64,000 nucleotides of DNA from Castanea sativa (Eukaryota > Streptophyta > Magnoliopsida > Fagales > Fagaceae): assembly GCF_040712315.1 (NCBI RefSeq), contig NC_134023.1, positions 19,769,421 to 19,833,420 of the forward strand, given 5' to 3'. The notes under the pieces were generated by a model. The model saw only the letters and a program-made list of their open reading frames with translations, searched no databases and was not told the DNA's origin. Shown piece after piece: positions 12,883-23,064 of the stretch; the stretch's first letter is position 1, and each line of letters begins with the position of its first letter. The position numbers and the translations under genes are program-made.

Positions 12883-12911
12883 CCCGTGCATTGCGCGGGT
12901 TAAACATTAGT
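12883..12911 (+). other. Helitron 3' terminal hairpin and end
   Basis: CCCGTGC (12883-12889) pairs with GCGCGGG (12893-12899) around an ATT loop, with one G-T pair. Twelve bases later the element ends ...ACATTAGT. This is the expected hairpin-plus-CTRRT arrangement, with C changed to T in the terminal motif. Confidence 0.75.
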
Positions 12912-13193
12912 GAAACATAAAACATAAAACCCTACATGTCAAACGGGCTTGGGCTGAGTTGAAAAATTCTGCAGAAAAATAATCTGCACGAACTTCGATC
13001 GATCGAGTCTAATTTTTGATCGATCAAGCCTTGCAAAAAGTGAACAGTAATTTTTTGCAATTACTCGATTCCAACTTTGCATTAAACATACTTTGAGCAG
13101 CCTTAATCTAGACTCTAAGTTTTTATCATGGTTTGCCAACATTACACATTGAAGTTCTAATACATTTAGATCTTAAATCCTTAGAACCTAACA

Positions 13194-13209
13194 AACTGCC
13201 CCTTTGGCA
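13194..13209 (-). promoter_or_regulatory. Polypurine tract of element D
   Basis: On the reverse strand TGCCAAAGGGGCAGTT immediately precedes the 3' LTR start TGTTAGG. It is the plus-strand priming site, with one C interrupting the G run. A related AAAAAGGGGGAG block lies further inside at 13561-13577. Confidence 0.8.
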
Positions 13210-13594
13210 ATCAGTGACAAAACACAAAATAAATAAAAAGCTCAAAGTTACAAAAACAACCCAACCAAACACAATTCAACCTAACCACTATCTATTAGTT
13301 GCAAGTGTAAAGAGCAGCACGACTGAACCAACATGTATATTCCTGAAACACTTTACAAACACATAACCACATGTCTCTCCCTAACATATACATCGGCCAG
13401 AAAATAAATACATCAGGAACAAAACAGCATAAGCCACAAAATAGATACAAGATAAAGCACCTACATACAATCTAAAGCTCCAAAACTCCAAAACAAAAAA
13501 AAAAAACAAAAAAAAAAACAAAAAATAAATAAAATCTCCCCTTATCTCCATCTATATGTACTCCCCCTTTTTGTGACAAATTGCCAAAGGGCAA

Positions 13595-14522
13595 TCAAGA
13601 CTCATCATCAAAAGGAGGTGGTGGAGGTGACCGTTGAATACTAGCCAACTCCGCATGCAAAGCCTGAAGCTCTGTGAGGACATCCACCAACTCTAGGGCG
13701 TTTAGAGCTCTCCTGCATCTGAGCAACTCTCTACCGAAGGAAGGCGGCACTTGTGGGAGCTATAATGTGAACGAGCTCAGAAGTTGGAAAATCCTCTAAT
13801 CCTAGATGTAACAGAATCCAATGTATGAAAGCAGGGAAGAACAAACCATGTGGCCTAGAACTACTTCTATGAACCTCAACCACAAATCGAACGAAAAGAG
13901 TAGGAAAACTCATGGGAGCATCTGTCATAAGAGCATACAAAAATGCATAACGCTCAATAGGAATGGTGTGCAAGTGAGAAATAGGTCAGATGGAATGACA
14001 AGAAATCTTGAAAAACAAATAATTGAGCTCAGTAAGCTCATGAGAGGTAATGCGAGGATCAATACCCCACTGAATGGTAGTACCAGTGATGATGGACATA
14101 ATGTCGTCTAGAGGAGGAGACTCAGAATAGGGATAAACTGGTTGTTGTACCAAAGGTACACCAAGAGTAGAGGCCACTACCTGAGGAGTAATGGTAAACT
14201 TTTCTCCTCTTATCCAACTCTTCACAAACTGAATGTTGGATGAATTGAAGTGAACAGAGAGGTTCGAATAGAACTCTCTGATCAGAATAGCCGGAGGAGG
14301 AGGACTTATATCTAAGAGAGGCAACCAACCCCTACGATTAAAACTCCTACGAATCTCAGGGTCCAACTCATCTAAAATCACTTTCCTCTTGGCCTACACC
14401 TTCCTATATATGTTCAACTTCTCGAAGGTTTCTTGGGTTTTCTCAGTGAGAAGCCTATAACTCTTAAAGGATGGAGAAGAAGAAGAGGAGGAGGTCCTAT
14501 AAGCTCTAGTCTTCCTAACCAT
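13595..14522 (-). pseudogene. Element D ORF2: putative plant transposon protein domain, decayed
   Basis: The start is the ATG at 14522 (MVRKTRAYRTSSSS) and the frame can be followed to a TGA at 13595-13597, with several breaks (around 14394 and 13985). The conserved core reads PPPAILIREFYSNLS, then SWIRGEKFTITPQVVASTLG and a PPLDDIMS stretch. It is clearly homologous to ORF2 of A (19545-20624) and more distantly to C and F. I assign it to the 'putative plant transposon protein' domain by resemblance; its biochemical role is unknown. The protein has a Ser/Thr-rich basic N-terminus and a Pro-rich C-terminus. Confidence 0.7.
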
Positions 14523-14838
14523 GATGCGAAGGATTGGAATAGGATAGAAAAAAAATAAAAAGGAAAAACCAAGGGCGGATTGCATCCGACAGGGTTATAG
14601 CACCAAAAAAAAAAAAAAAAATCTATATGATGCATGAACAGAATAACCATATGATGCATGCTCTAATGCATTGAGAATAGTTTAATTTTACTTTAGAGAC
14701 ACAAAATTTGGCTTGAACATAGAGTTTATGTCAAAAACCCCAAATTTTGAAAACCCACTTTCAAAAATCCCAACAAATTGATCAATTTATCATTACACAA
14801 GTTAGATAACAGTATATAATGACAAAATGAATCAATAA
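14523..14838 (-). other. Element D ORF2 leader/intron remnant
   Basis: This stretch is homologous, in reverse, to the intron in front of ORF2 of element A (about 19255-19540), including GTTATCTAACTTGTGT and GCATTAGAGCATGCATCAT. Element A is inserted at its right edge. Confidence 0.65.
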
Positions 14839-15683
14839 TGTTAGGTTCTAAGTACTAAGGAACTAATGTATTAGAACTCTAATGTGTATTGTTGGCAAAC
14901 CATGATCAAAACAGGTGTCTAGTTATGTTTTAGACTTGCTCAAAGTATGTTATTTATGTAAAGTTGGAATCGAGTTAACTGTAGAAGTTACTGTGCATTT
15001 CTGCCTAACTCGATCGATCGAGAATTAGACTCGACCGATCGAAAGTCATGTAGATTGTTTTTTCTGCAGAATTTTCAACTCAGCCCTAAGCCCATATGAT
15101 GTGTAGGGTTTTATGTTTTGCCCTAGGTATAAAAGGCAAACCCTAGTCACGTTTTTGAGGTTGCTCATATTGCTGTTTGTGTGAATCTCTTGTGAGATCT
15201 GAGAGGTGCTTGCCTTCACACAAGCTTAGGATTATCAAGAAGGAGATTTCTTCGAGAGCTTAATGATCATTCAGTTGCTGCCATAAGATCTTAAAGATAC
15301 ATAAGCGGGAGTGCTTGTACTTACTAGAGAATCCAAGAAAGAAGGAGTCCGTGGTCTCGGAGCTTGCACGTGGTCGTGTCAGTAAGTTTCTACTGGTGGG
15401 TAGCAATAGGATGTTAGTGGTCTAAGTTGCTATTGTACAACTTCAATTCTTTCATAGTGGATTCAGGTTTACTTTGAGGATAGCTAGGTTAAATCCTCCC
15501 CAGGTTTTTTACCAGTTTAGTTTTCCTGGGTCATCATATCTTTGTGTTTTTATATTCCGCACTTTACATTGATATGATTATATGATTGTGTTAGCCTAGA
15601 TCTAGAATTTGAACTAAGTAATAACTTGGCTTGTTAACTAGGTTAATCCAATTGCGTTTTAAAGGGGTCTAAACAACTCAACA
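14839..15683 (+). mobile_element. 5' LTR of element A
   Basis: Begins TGTTAGGTTCTAAG at 14839 and ends ...CTCAACA at 15683, two bases before the primer site. A clear TATA box, TATAAAAGG, is at 15128-15136. A TCGATCGATCGAG tract occupies 15009-15042, about 86 bases upstream of the TATA box. It is related to the LTRs of D. Confidence 0.9.
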
Positions 15684-15685
15684 AG

Positions 15686-15697
15686 TGGTATCAGAGC
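15686..15697 (+). other. Primer-binding site, initiator-Met tRNA type (element A)
   Basis: TGGTATCAGAGC, complementary to the 3' end of plant initiator methionine tRNA, starts two bases (AG) after the LTR end. Confidence 0.95.
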
Positions 15698-15740
15698 GGG
15701 TAGCTCTTGTGTGTAGATCTTTTGATCTCTGAGCTAATCC

Positions 15741-17608
15741 TTGACCCCTGTTGTCATAGAACACAGACACTCTCTTGGTATGCCTCCTCACTTTGATGGG
15801 AATAATTATGCTTACTGGAAAGTTAGGATGAAAGCTTTCCTGAAATCCATTGATGAGAGAGTCTGGAACTCCGTTGAATACAAATGGGAGAAGCCCACTA
15901 CCCCTGTGAGTGAGTGGCAAACTTCTTAGAAAGAAGCAGTAGCCTTCAATAGCAAAGCTATGAATGCCATCTTTAATGTTGTTTCTATGGAGGAATTTAA
16001 GAGAATCTCTAATGTTGAGGTTGCTCACACTGCTTGGAATATCCTCTAGACTATGCATAAAGGCACAAAGGTAGTTAAGATCAATAAGTTGCAACAGTTG
16101 ACAACTAGATTTGAAAGAATTGGGATGTCTGATGATGAATATTTTGATGAATTCTATGCTAAACTAAATGACATTGTTAATTCTGCATACAACTTGGGTG
16201 AAATCTATGATCAACCTAAAATTGTTAGGAATATTCTTAGATCTTTAACTGAAGATTTTAGACCCAAAGTGATTGTCATCACTAAGAGCAAGGATGTCGA
16301 CTCCATCCCTGTTGATGAACTTGTAGGATCTCTTCAATCCTATGAGTTGGACCTACCCAAAACTAGCAAATCCAAATCAATGGCTCTTAAATCTGTTGAT
16401 GATGTTGATGTTGGTAGATTTGATGATGAACTCTCTGCTACAGAGATTGCTTACCTTGCCAAGAACTTTAGGAATTTCCTTAGAAATAGCAATAGAAGGG
16501 AAAGAGGTAAAAACACTGATGAACCTAGAAATTTTGGAAGAATGATCCCACTAAGGTGAACAAAATTGAAAAACCTAGAGAAAAAGTAGGTCAATCTTCT
16601 AATAATTCCATGGGTCCTCAATGTGTAGGATGTCAAGGGTATGGTCATATGAAATCTGAATGTCCAATATTCTTGTGGTCTAAGGGTAAGGCTATGGTTG
16701 TAACCCTTAGTGATGATGAAGTTTCTGATGATGAGTCTGGCTGTGATGAGGATGGAAACTTCATTGCTTTCACTGCTACTACTGTAGTCAATGAGAATGT
16801 GACTGTTGAAGAGAACCCTTCTGATGGGGAGCTCTCTGAGGATGCAGATCTTCAAGAAGCCTACAATAAACTTTGCAAAGTTGCTGCAAAGGATGCTGTG
16901 AGTGTTGAATTAGGCTTAAAGAAAATTGCATCTCTTGAGCTTGATAAGAAAAATTTGCTTGTGAATCTGTTTGATGCTATTGAACTTTTGAATAATGTGA
17001 AGACTGAGAATATGATTTTGCTTGATAAAGTTAAATCTTTGGAACATGAACTATTTGTTGCTAGATAACAAACGAATAGGTCTGCTAGTTCCAAACTTGA
17101 TCAGATGTTGAGTGTTCAAAAGTCTCCTACCGACAAAACTGGTTTAGGTTTTGTAGAAAGCATCAATGTGTCTACACTTAATTCCACAATTTTTGTTCCT
17201 TCATCTTCTTCTGAATACCCTGTGAGTGAGGTTGTTAGTAAGGTTGTCAAACCCATAGAAGTTTCACCTCTTAAGAAGATTAGGGTTGATTTGAAAGAGT
17301 CCAAACCTTAGAAGTCTACCCTTTCTAAGAACAAGACACGTGATAAGTCTGCATGGATTTGTCATTTTTGTGGAAAGTCTGGGCACATTCGTTCAAACTG
17401 TTACAAGCTTCAAGCTGCTAAGAGAGCAAACAAACTGAAAGTACCTATGCCTCAAGCACAAGATCCTATGGTACTTATTGGTGAGTTGGTAAAGGCTCTA
17501 AACCTTTATTCCAATTTTGGAGTTGGACATCATTCTAATATGAATAAGAACTCCAATGCTCAAGGTGCATCTAAAAGACTTTGGATGCAAAAGGCTCAAT
17601 CTAAGTAA
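15741..17608 (+). pseudogene. Element A gag (UBN2-type gag with two zinc knuckles), broken
   Basis: Gag forms the retrotransposon particle and binds its RNA. The N-terminal part reads FDGNNYAYWKVRMKAFL, typical of Copia UBN2 gag; a middle part includes DEYFDEFYAKLNDIVNSA. A first CCHC knuckle CVGCQGYGHMKSECP lies near 16622 and a second, CHFCGKSGHIRSNC, near 17360, after a Lys/Glu-rich, coiled-coil-like stretch. The gag start of relatives (ATGGAACATGG) is here ATAGAACAC near 15757, so the normal start is lost. Stops at 15927, about 16047, 17066 and 17309 and a frameshift near 16555 kill the gene. The final stop is at 17606-17608. No protease or pol follows. Confidence 0.85.
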
Positions 17609-18954
17609 GTCTTTATGACATGGTCCTTGTGCTTCATTGCTCCACTCTTTGTGACCAATTTTTTTTTTTTTTTTTTAAAAAAAAAAGGGAAACAAAATGT
17701 GTTTTGCATTTATTTTCATGGTTTTGAAAACAAGGTTGGTCAATTTATTCTCACATAACATGTCTATGTACTATGTTTAGCTTGGATGAGCTTATTTTTT
17801 GCACTTTACTAGTTAAAGCTTAGTGCATGTTGTGTTGGAAGATGTTTGTAGTTTTTGACTACTTTGTCATGATTTTGAAGTCACATGTCTTTGACTGTCG
17901 GACTTGAACCTTTTGAGAAGGCATAAATAACCATCTCACCACTGTTCACTAGCCAATCATGAACACCTTAGAGCATATCGTAAGATTTTGTGCTCAAGAA
18001 AGTGTAGCACATGCACAAAAAGAACATAAGGTGTTGTCTCGGTTTAAATGCTTAAAATTGGTGTGTACATTATTGAACTTAATACTAAATCAAATAAATA
18101 AAATTGGTGTGTACATTATCCTAGCTATTTTTAATAAGTTTCTGTAAAACTTAAAATTTGTGTGTACATTATGAGGCAAAATCAAGAAACTTACATGATT
18201 GCTAGCTTATGATCTAGGAGATGTGGGAGTTATATGATGTAACTCTTTAGGTGATAGTCTCTTTCAAATTCTTTGTGATGAATTTTGTAGACTTTGTGGC
18301 TAATTTCCACTTACATATCACCTCACATGTATCTCAAGTTTTTGCTAGTTGCACACACTACACAAGTTACTCTTTGCTAAACTTTGTACATGTTATTGTG
18401 TGTGTTTTTGGTCTGACCAACCAAGTTTGAGAATGCCTTTAAGTATTATGCAAAATAGATTTGATGCTTGAGAATTCAAGGAAAATGTTTGAAAATCTTA
18501 ATTTTGGAAAAACTGGGTTCAAAACATGTGTTTTTTAAAAGAATTTCATCTCATACTCATGCATTTTATTCATAATATTCAATGCTTTGAGGAGTTTTTG
18601 CATCAAGTTGCTCTATTTTTTCAAAAACTGTGTTTTCCAGAATTTCGACTGGTCAAACCTTTTTTTCGATCGATCGAAATTGCAATTAAAATTTTTGGTC
18701 AGCCCCTATCTGTTTCGATCGGTGCTCGATTGGTTTTCGATCAATCGAAGCATTTTCGACCGATCGAGTCTATTTTTTGATCAATCAAAAATTGTGTAGA
18801 GACTTTTTCAAAAGGATTTCTTTTAACGTGTTCTTTTCACTTTTCAAAAGTTTTTTTCAAACTTTCTCTCTCTATACGATTCGGTCAAGGCTCCAATCTA
18901 AAATTTTGTTGTTTTCCTCCATTCTCTTTGCAAGGTTTTCCTCTCCAAAGGCCG
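17609..18954 (+). promoter_or_regulatory. Element A spacer with TCGATCGA tract (putative internal promoter)
   Basis: No gene lies here. A short block AAAATTGGTGTGTACATTAT occurs three times (about 18055, 18102, 18153). The tract 18645-18790 holds repeated TCGATCGATCGAAA and TCGACCGATCGAG words, the same motif class as in this family's LTR. A CT-rich leader (CTTTCTCTCTCTATACG, about 18860) and a splice donor GCCG|GTAAGA at 18955 follow. I infer an internal promoter and 5'UTR for ORF2; a clear TATA box is not seen in this copy. Confidence 0.5.
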
Positions 18955-19540
18955 GTAAGACCTTTATACCCTTTCTTTTGCATTTTATTTCATGTTTCAT
19001 ACATAAATTCATGCATTTAAGGGAGATTTTCGGACCTAAGCATATTTTGGGGTTTTTGATCATTCAAGCCTTATTTTTTGAAATTGATCAATGAGTTTTA
19101 GTCATATGATGCTATCATCATGATCTATGGTGTTTAATTTGATCAAATTGGTGTTTTGTGAAGAATTGAAAATTTTAGGGCTTGTTTTGATCTAAATTGG
19201 GGTTTTTGTTCAAATTGAGTTTGATTGATGAAATTGGCTTGTTAGTTTTATGTAATTGATGATTATAGACTGTTATCTAACTTGTGTGATGATCAATTGG
19301 TCAATTGGGTAAAATTTCTACAAGTGGTTTTTCAAAATTTTGGAGTTTATGCTTTAAACTCTATGCTCAAGCCAATTTTGTGATTCTAAACTTTAATTTG
19401 AACTTGTTGTCACTGCATTAGAGCATGCATCATGACATTTATCTGTTCATGCATCATATAGATTTTTTTGTTGTGCTAACTTGCAATCTTCCCTTGTGTT
19501 TTGTTTATTCTTTCTCTTTCGTCTCTCTTTCTTACTCTAG
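18955..19540 (+). other. Probable 5'UTR intron upstream of element A ORF2
   Basis: Donor GGTAAGA at 18955, T-rich body, and acceptor TTACTCTAG ending at 19540, four bases before the ORF2 ATG. Element C has a donor and acceptor at the same relative places. A longer ORF running from 19425 through the acceptor is read-through. Confidence 0.55.
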
Positions 19541-19544
19541 CCCC

Positions 19545-20624
19545 ATGCCTAGGAAGACTAGAGCCAATAGGTCATCGACCTCTACTTCTGACCCTTCCTT
19601 TGAGAGTGACAGATTCTTGAGTGCGAAGCACCAAGAGACCTTTAAAATTAAGAGAAAGATCTGGGCTGAGCGTAGGGTTCTGTTAGATGAGCTTGATCCT
19701 GCCATTAGGGCTAACTTTGAGCGTCGAGGCTGGTTGTCTCTTCTGGATTTTGATTCCCCTCCTCCAGCCATCTTGATTAGGGAGTTCTATTCGAACCTCT
19801 CTATTCACCCCTATGATTCTAGTACTCTTGTGAGGAGTTGGATTCGTGGTGATGAGTACACCATTACCCCTTCGGTAGTGGCTGATGCTCTTGGGGTGCC
19901 TCTTGTTCAGCATCCTGTTTACCCCTATGATGTGTCTCCTCCCCTAGACGACATCATGTCATACATCACTAATACTTCTATCCGGTGGGGTTCTGATCCT
20001 CAGATCATTTCTGCTGAGCTCACTGAGTCTACTTATCTTCTCTTCAGGATAGCGTGTCATTCCTTGTGGCCTATTTTGCATCTACACATCATTCCTTTAG
20101 AGCGATGTGCATTTTTGTATGCTCTTGTTATAGATGCTCCTATTAGTTTTCCTCATCTATTTCTTCGTTCTTTGAACGAAGTTTATAGGAGTTCCTCTAC
20201 GGCTCATGCTCTTTTTCATCCTATTTTCATTCATAGGATTTTGTTGTTTTTGGGTTTGTCTGACTTTCCTGCTTCTAAGCCCGTTCATGTTATTGCTCCC
20301 ATAGGTGCCACTTTTCTTAGGAAGAGGGCTACTCAGATGAGAGAGCGCTCTAAATATCCTAGAGTTAAGTCTTCTGGTACTGTACCCCCTTCTTCTTCTA
20401 CAGGTGTTCCTTTTGGTGAGGAGTCTACTAATCCTGTAGGTGATGCTACTACTGATGTTCCTCCACCATCGACTTCAGATGACTTTGACATTCGTCGTTC
20501 TTTGGAGTCTGTCGTGACCGTTCAGGCGGCTCATGGTCAAATTTTGGTGGACATTCTTTATGAGATTTGTGCTCTGCGAGCAGATTTGGCGCTTCTTAGA
20601 TGTTCGTCTTCGCCACCTCCTTAA
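19545..20624 (+). CDS. Element A ORF2: putative plant transposon protein domain, intact 359-codon frame
   Basis: The ATG at 19545 (MPRKTRANRSSTSTS) matches the start of ORF2 in D and lies just after a splice acceptor; an in-frame ATG at 19425 is upstream of that acceptor. The core reads PPPAILIREFYSNLS, SWIRGDEYTITPSVVADALG, PLDDIMSYITNTSIRWG and HIIPLERCAFLYALVIDAPI. A Pro/Ser-rich linker and a short helical, coiled-coil-like tail (VVTVQAAHGQILVDILYEI) end the protein. I see no signal peptide, transmembrane segment or catalytic triad. The family resemblance is to the 'putative plant transposon protein' domain; the role is unknown. It is the only full-length open frame for this protein here, although the element's gag is dead. 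Confidence 0.75.
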   Translation: MPRKTRANRSSTSTSDPSFESDRFLSAKHQETFKIKRKIWAERRVLLDELDPAIRANFERRGWLSLLDFDSPPPAILIREFYSNLSIHPYDSSTLVRSWIRGDEYTITPSVVADALGVPLVQHPVYPYDVSPPLDDIMSYITNTSIRWGSDPQIISAELTESTYLLFRIACHSLWPILHLHIIPLERCAFLYALVIDAPISFPHLFLRSLNEVYRSSSTAHALFHPIFIHRILLFLGLSDFPASKPVHVIAPIGATFLRKRATQMRERSKYPRVKSSGTVPPSSSTGVPFGEESTNPVGDATTDVPPPSTSDDFDIRRSLESVVTVQAAHGQILVDILYEICALRADLALLRCSSSPPP

Positions 20625-20841
20625 AAATAGCATTCATGGCTTTGCTATTAAAGGCGGCTGCTTCTTTCTAAGAAGTTTGCTACTCACTAACTAGAGTAGT
20701 AGGCTTCTGCCATTTGTACTTAATGGAATTCCAGACTCTCTCATCAATAGATTTCAGAAATGCTTTCATCCTTACTTTCATGTAGGCATAGTTGTTCCCG
20801 TCAAAATGAGGTGAGATCACAAGAGAATGACCATGTTCCAT
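20625..20841 (-). pseudogene. Element D gag, N-terminal fragment
   Basis: Starting at the ATG at 20839-20841 the frame reads MEHGHSLVISPHFDGNNYAY and continues to ...FNSKAMNAI, the beginning of a UBN2-type gag, with in-frame stops. It stops abruptly at 20625, where the sequence becomes the 3' end of element A's ORF2 in the opposite direction. The junction marks a deletion of the rest of D gag and of A's 3' LTR. Confidence 0.8.
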
Positions 20842-20900
20842 GACAACAGGGGTCAAGGATCAACTCTTACATCAAAGTATTAAAACACTAGAGCTAACTT

Positions 20901-20912
20901 GCTTTGATACCA
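20901..20912 (-). other. Primer-binding site of element D
   Basis: Reverse-strand TGGTATCAAAGC, one mismatch from the initiator-Met type, two bases from the 5' LTR. Confidence 0.9.
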
Positions 20913-20914
20913 CT

Positions 20915-21748
20915 TGTACAGTTTTTAGACCCCTTAAACACAAACAGATTAACCTAGTTATTTAGCCAAGTGATTAACTTAGGTAAATTATTCAGATCTA
21001 GGTTAATACAAGTAAATCATATCATTGACAAGTGCAGAAAATAAAGAACACAACGATATGATAACCAAGGAAAACTAAATTGGTAAAAAATCTGGGGATG
21101 ATTTAACCTAGCTATCCTCAAGGTAAAACAAGATCCACTATGAAAGAATCGAAGTTTACACAATAGCGACTTAGACCACTAACATCCTATTGCTACCTCG
21201 AGTAGGAAACTTACTATCACGACCATGGGACAGCTCCAAGTCCACGGACTTCTTCTTTCTCAGATCCACAGCATCCACAAGTACACCACTTGTATTTCTT
21301 TAAGCTCTTTATGCAAACTGAAACGATCACCAAGCTCTCAACATCAATCTTGATCTTGATAACCCTGAGTATGTATGAAGACAAACACCTCTAGATCTCA
21401 CAAGAGATTCACACACACAGCATAAACAATAACATTACAACGTGGCTAGGGTTTTTCTATTTATATGAAACATAAAACATAAAACCCTACACATGAAATG
21501 GGCTTGGGCTGAGCTGGAAAATTCTGCAGAAAAATAATCTGCAGGAGCTTCGATCAATCGAGTCCAATTTTTGATCGATCGAGCCTTGTAGAAAGTGAAC
21601 AGTAATTTTTTGCAATTACTCAATTCCAACTTTACATTAAACATACTTTGGGCAGCCTAAATCTAGACTCTAAGTTTTGATCATGGTTTTCCAACATTAC
21701 ACATTGAAGTTCTAATACATTTAGATCCTAAATTCTTAGAACCTAACA
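20915..21748 (-). mobile_element. 5' LTR of element D (intact, 834 bp)
   Basis: Right end TGTTAGGTTCTAAGAA (reverse, from 21748); left end ...CTGTACA at 20915. TATA box TATAAATAG (reverse) at 21457-21465, with a TCGATCAATCGAG/GATCGATCGAG tract at 21550-21583, 85 bases upstream. It supplies the uninterrupted version of the LTR that the Helitron split at 5269/12911. Confidence 0.9.
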
Positions 21749-22151
21749 CCGACCTTAATCCTAAACCCCGTTACAACCCTTGAAAAGTCCTTATGATTTG
21801 TTTTGTGCATGTGATCCCAGTGGTGGAGAATGAGAAGATACGCAAGCCTGTGGTAGATCATTTCTATTGGAATGAATTTAAGCGAAACACATACCCTTCA
21901 AACACATAAGAGTCGAGTATTTATTTTCGTGAGGGTCTACATATTTAGTTTGCTCCATCTTCGTGTGAAAATGCTTACTAAGTAATTGTAAGATGTTTAA
22001 GAATGTTTGTTCATGATATGTTATGAGTTTTGAAGAACTTGGTTGTTCTTTGTTGATGGTGTTGGAACCTTGGTGTTTCAACCTTGGTGTTTTTGGGAAA
22101 GTGAATTTGAGTTTTGCCTGAGGATGAGCAAAAGTTAAGTATGGGGGAATT
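21749..22151 (+). other. Athila 3' non-coding region, part 2, with polypurine tract
   Basis: Host sequence resumes after D. It contains TGAGGATGAGCAAAAGTTAAG followed by TATGGGGGAATT ending at 22151, the polypurine tract before an Athila LTR. A 'gatcccagtggtggagaatgagaag' stretch is the only coding-like part; no ORF is supported. Confidence 0.65.
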
Positions 22152-22192
22152 TGATGAGAATGCAAATTGTTAAAGTAATTACATTTGGTCAA

Positions 22193-22300
22193 TGAGCTCT
22201 AGTTCGATTGGCAAGTGTTTCCCTTATATGTTTTAGGTAAAGGGTGGGTTGTAGATTTTAACCCTATTGGGTGTATGTGTAATTTATTAATAAAAAAAAT
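22193..22300 (+). mobile_element. Probable tRNA-derived SINE
   Basis: TGAGCTCTAGTTCGATTGGCAA resembles an RNA polymerase III A box, and TAGATTTTAACCC about 45 bases later resembles a diverged B box. The unit ends in TTATTAATAAAAAAAAT. Flanks CATTTGGT and CATTTGAT may be a worn target duplication. Confidence 0.45.
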
Positions 22301-22469
22301 GTACCATTTGATGCTACCATTTTAGCGCTTATGTTAAACATGGTCACACACAATACTTCAAGTGTGCTATGATGGCATCAGTATGCATTTGTGTGTATCA
22401 ACAACAAGAGCCACATGTATTTTGTTTTTCTCTATTCTACTTTATACAAAAATGTTAAATGCATAATAG

Positions 22470-22570
<101 letters not shown>

Positions 22571-22700
22571 TAAAGTAAGTGATTTAGGGAATGTGTTAGT
22601 TACCTTGCTTGTATTTTCCTAGTAGTTGTGTACTATTAGGAGTGGCATGAAACCTTTTTTGGAGATGGAAATAATTCTAAGAAATAAAATGAGTAATGAT

Positions 22701-22851
22701 ATAGGCACAAACTATTTTACAATATTTTTATAAAATGTTGATATGGCCAACCTCTTATTGGTATTCATCTAGGCCCACCATTAATATCACTATTTTCGTT
22801 TACCAATAATCACTCACCACATCAGCAGTTTGTAAAATAATTTGTATCTCT
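22701..22851. mobile_element. Probable MITE, ~150 bp
   Basis: Imperfect terminal inverted repeats of about 22 bases: ATAGGCACAAACTATTTTACAA at the left and AGAGATACAAATTATTTTAC (reverse complement) at the right, 18 of 22 matching. No coding capacity. Target duplication is unclear. Confidence 0.55.
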
Positions 22852-23064
22852 AGAATTATTCAAATAAAATTGGTGAATAGAATGAGTATGAGGCCATGCT
22901 TTTAGTTGTTGAATGAAATTTGAGTTTGGTGTCATTACTTTACAGTGAACTAACGATAATGTTGTGGAGGTAAAACTAAGTACACGACAAGTTCCACCTT
23001 TTCTATGCCATCAATCGTTATTTACAATCTAATAATCGATTGCTTGTATTAGTCCCTTCAATCA

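Larger units (their letters stand above)
5270..12911 (+). mobile_element. Helitron-like element, ~7.6 kb, inserted in D's 3' LTR
   Basis: The 5' end reads A|TCATATCATATACTATA..., followed by AATAGCAGAAGCTGAGAG, a start typical of plant Helitrons (TC after host A). The 3' end has a GC-rich hairpin at 12883-12899 (CCCGTGC-ATT-GCGCGGG) 12 bases before ...ATTAGT, a one-base variant of the CTRRT terminus. The same LTR without the insertion is present at 20915-21748, which gives the empty site; no target duplication is seen, as expected for Helitrons. One T at the right junction is ambiguous. I see no Rep/helicase ORF, so it would be non-autonomous. Confidence 0.72.
4717..13193 (-). mobile_element. 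3' LTR of element D (4717-5269 plus 12911-13193)
   Basis: The right end begins TGTTAGGTTCTAAGG (reverse, from 13193) and the left end finishes CTGTACA at 4717. The two pieces align end to end with the uninterrupted 5' LTR at 20915-21748. The break falls in CTATTTATAT|GAAACATAAAAC, exactly at the LTR TATA region. A TCGATCGATCGA tract is at 12995-13028. Confidence 0.85.
14839..20624 (+). mobile_element. Element A: gag/ORF2 LTR retrotransposon (3' end deleted), nested in D
   Basis: Order: 5' LTR 14839-15683, primer site 15686-15697, gag 15741-17608, spacer with promoter-like tract, intron 18955-19540, ORF2 19545-20624. The polypurine tract and 3' LTR are missing: right after the ORF2 stop the sequence changes to the reverse gag start of element D. 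The left flank AATAA (14834-14838) would be one half of a TSD. It lies inside D's ORF2 intron, in opposite orientation. It has no pol. Confidence 0.85.
4717..21748 (-). mobile_element. Element D: gag/ORF2 LTR retrotransposon, split by a Helitron and by element A
   Basis: Read in reverse: 5' LTR 20915-21748, primer site 20901-20912, gag start 20625-20841, then a gap occupied by element A, ORF2 13595-14522, polypurine tract 13194-13209, and 3' LTR 13193 down to 4717 (interrupted by the Helitron). The outer flanks are CCCAC (4712-4716) and CCGAC (21749-21753), a TSD with one mismatch. The two 3' LTR pieces together equal the intact 5' LTR in length to within a few bases. The remainder of gag and part of the spacer are deleted. 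No RT or integrase is encoded. Confidence 0.8.

Noticed and set aside
16451..16855. Reverse 134-codon ORF over gag of element A
   Set aside because: Shadow of the gag frame on the opposite strand.
22193..22300. True tRNA gene
   Set aside because: Box A and B resemble a tRNA, but no cloverleaf can be drawn and the unit ends in an A-rich tail; better as a SINE.
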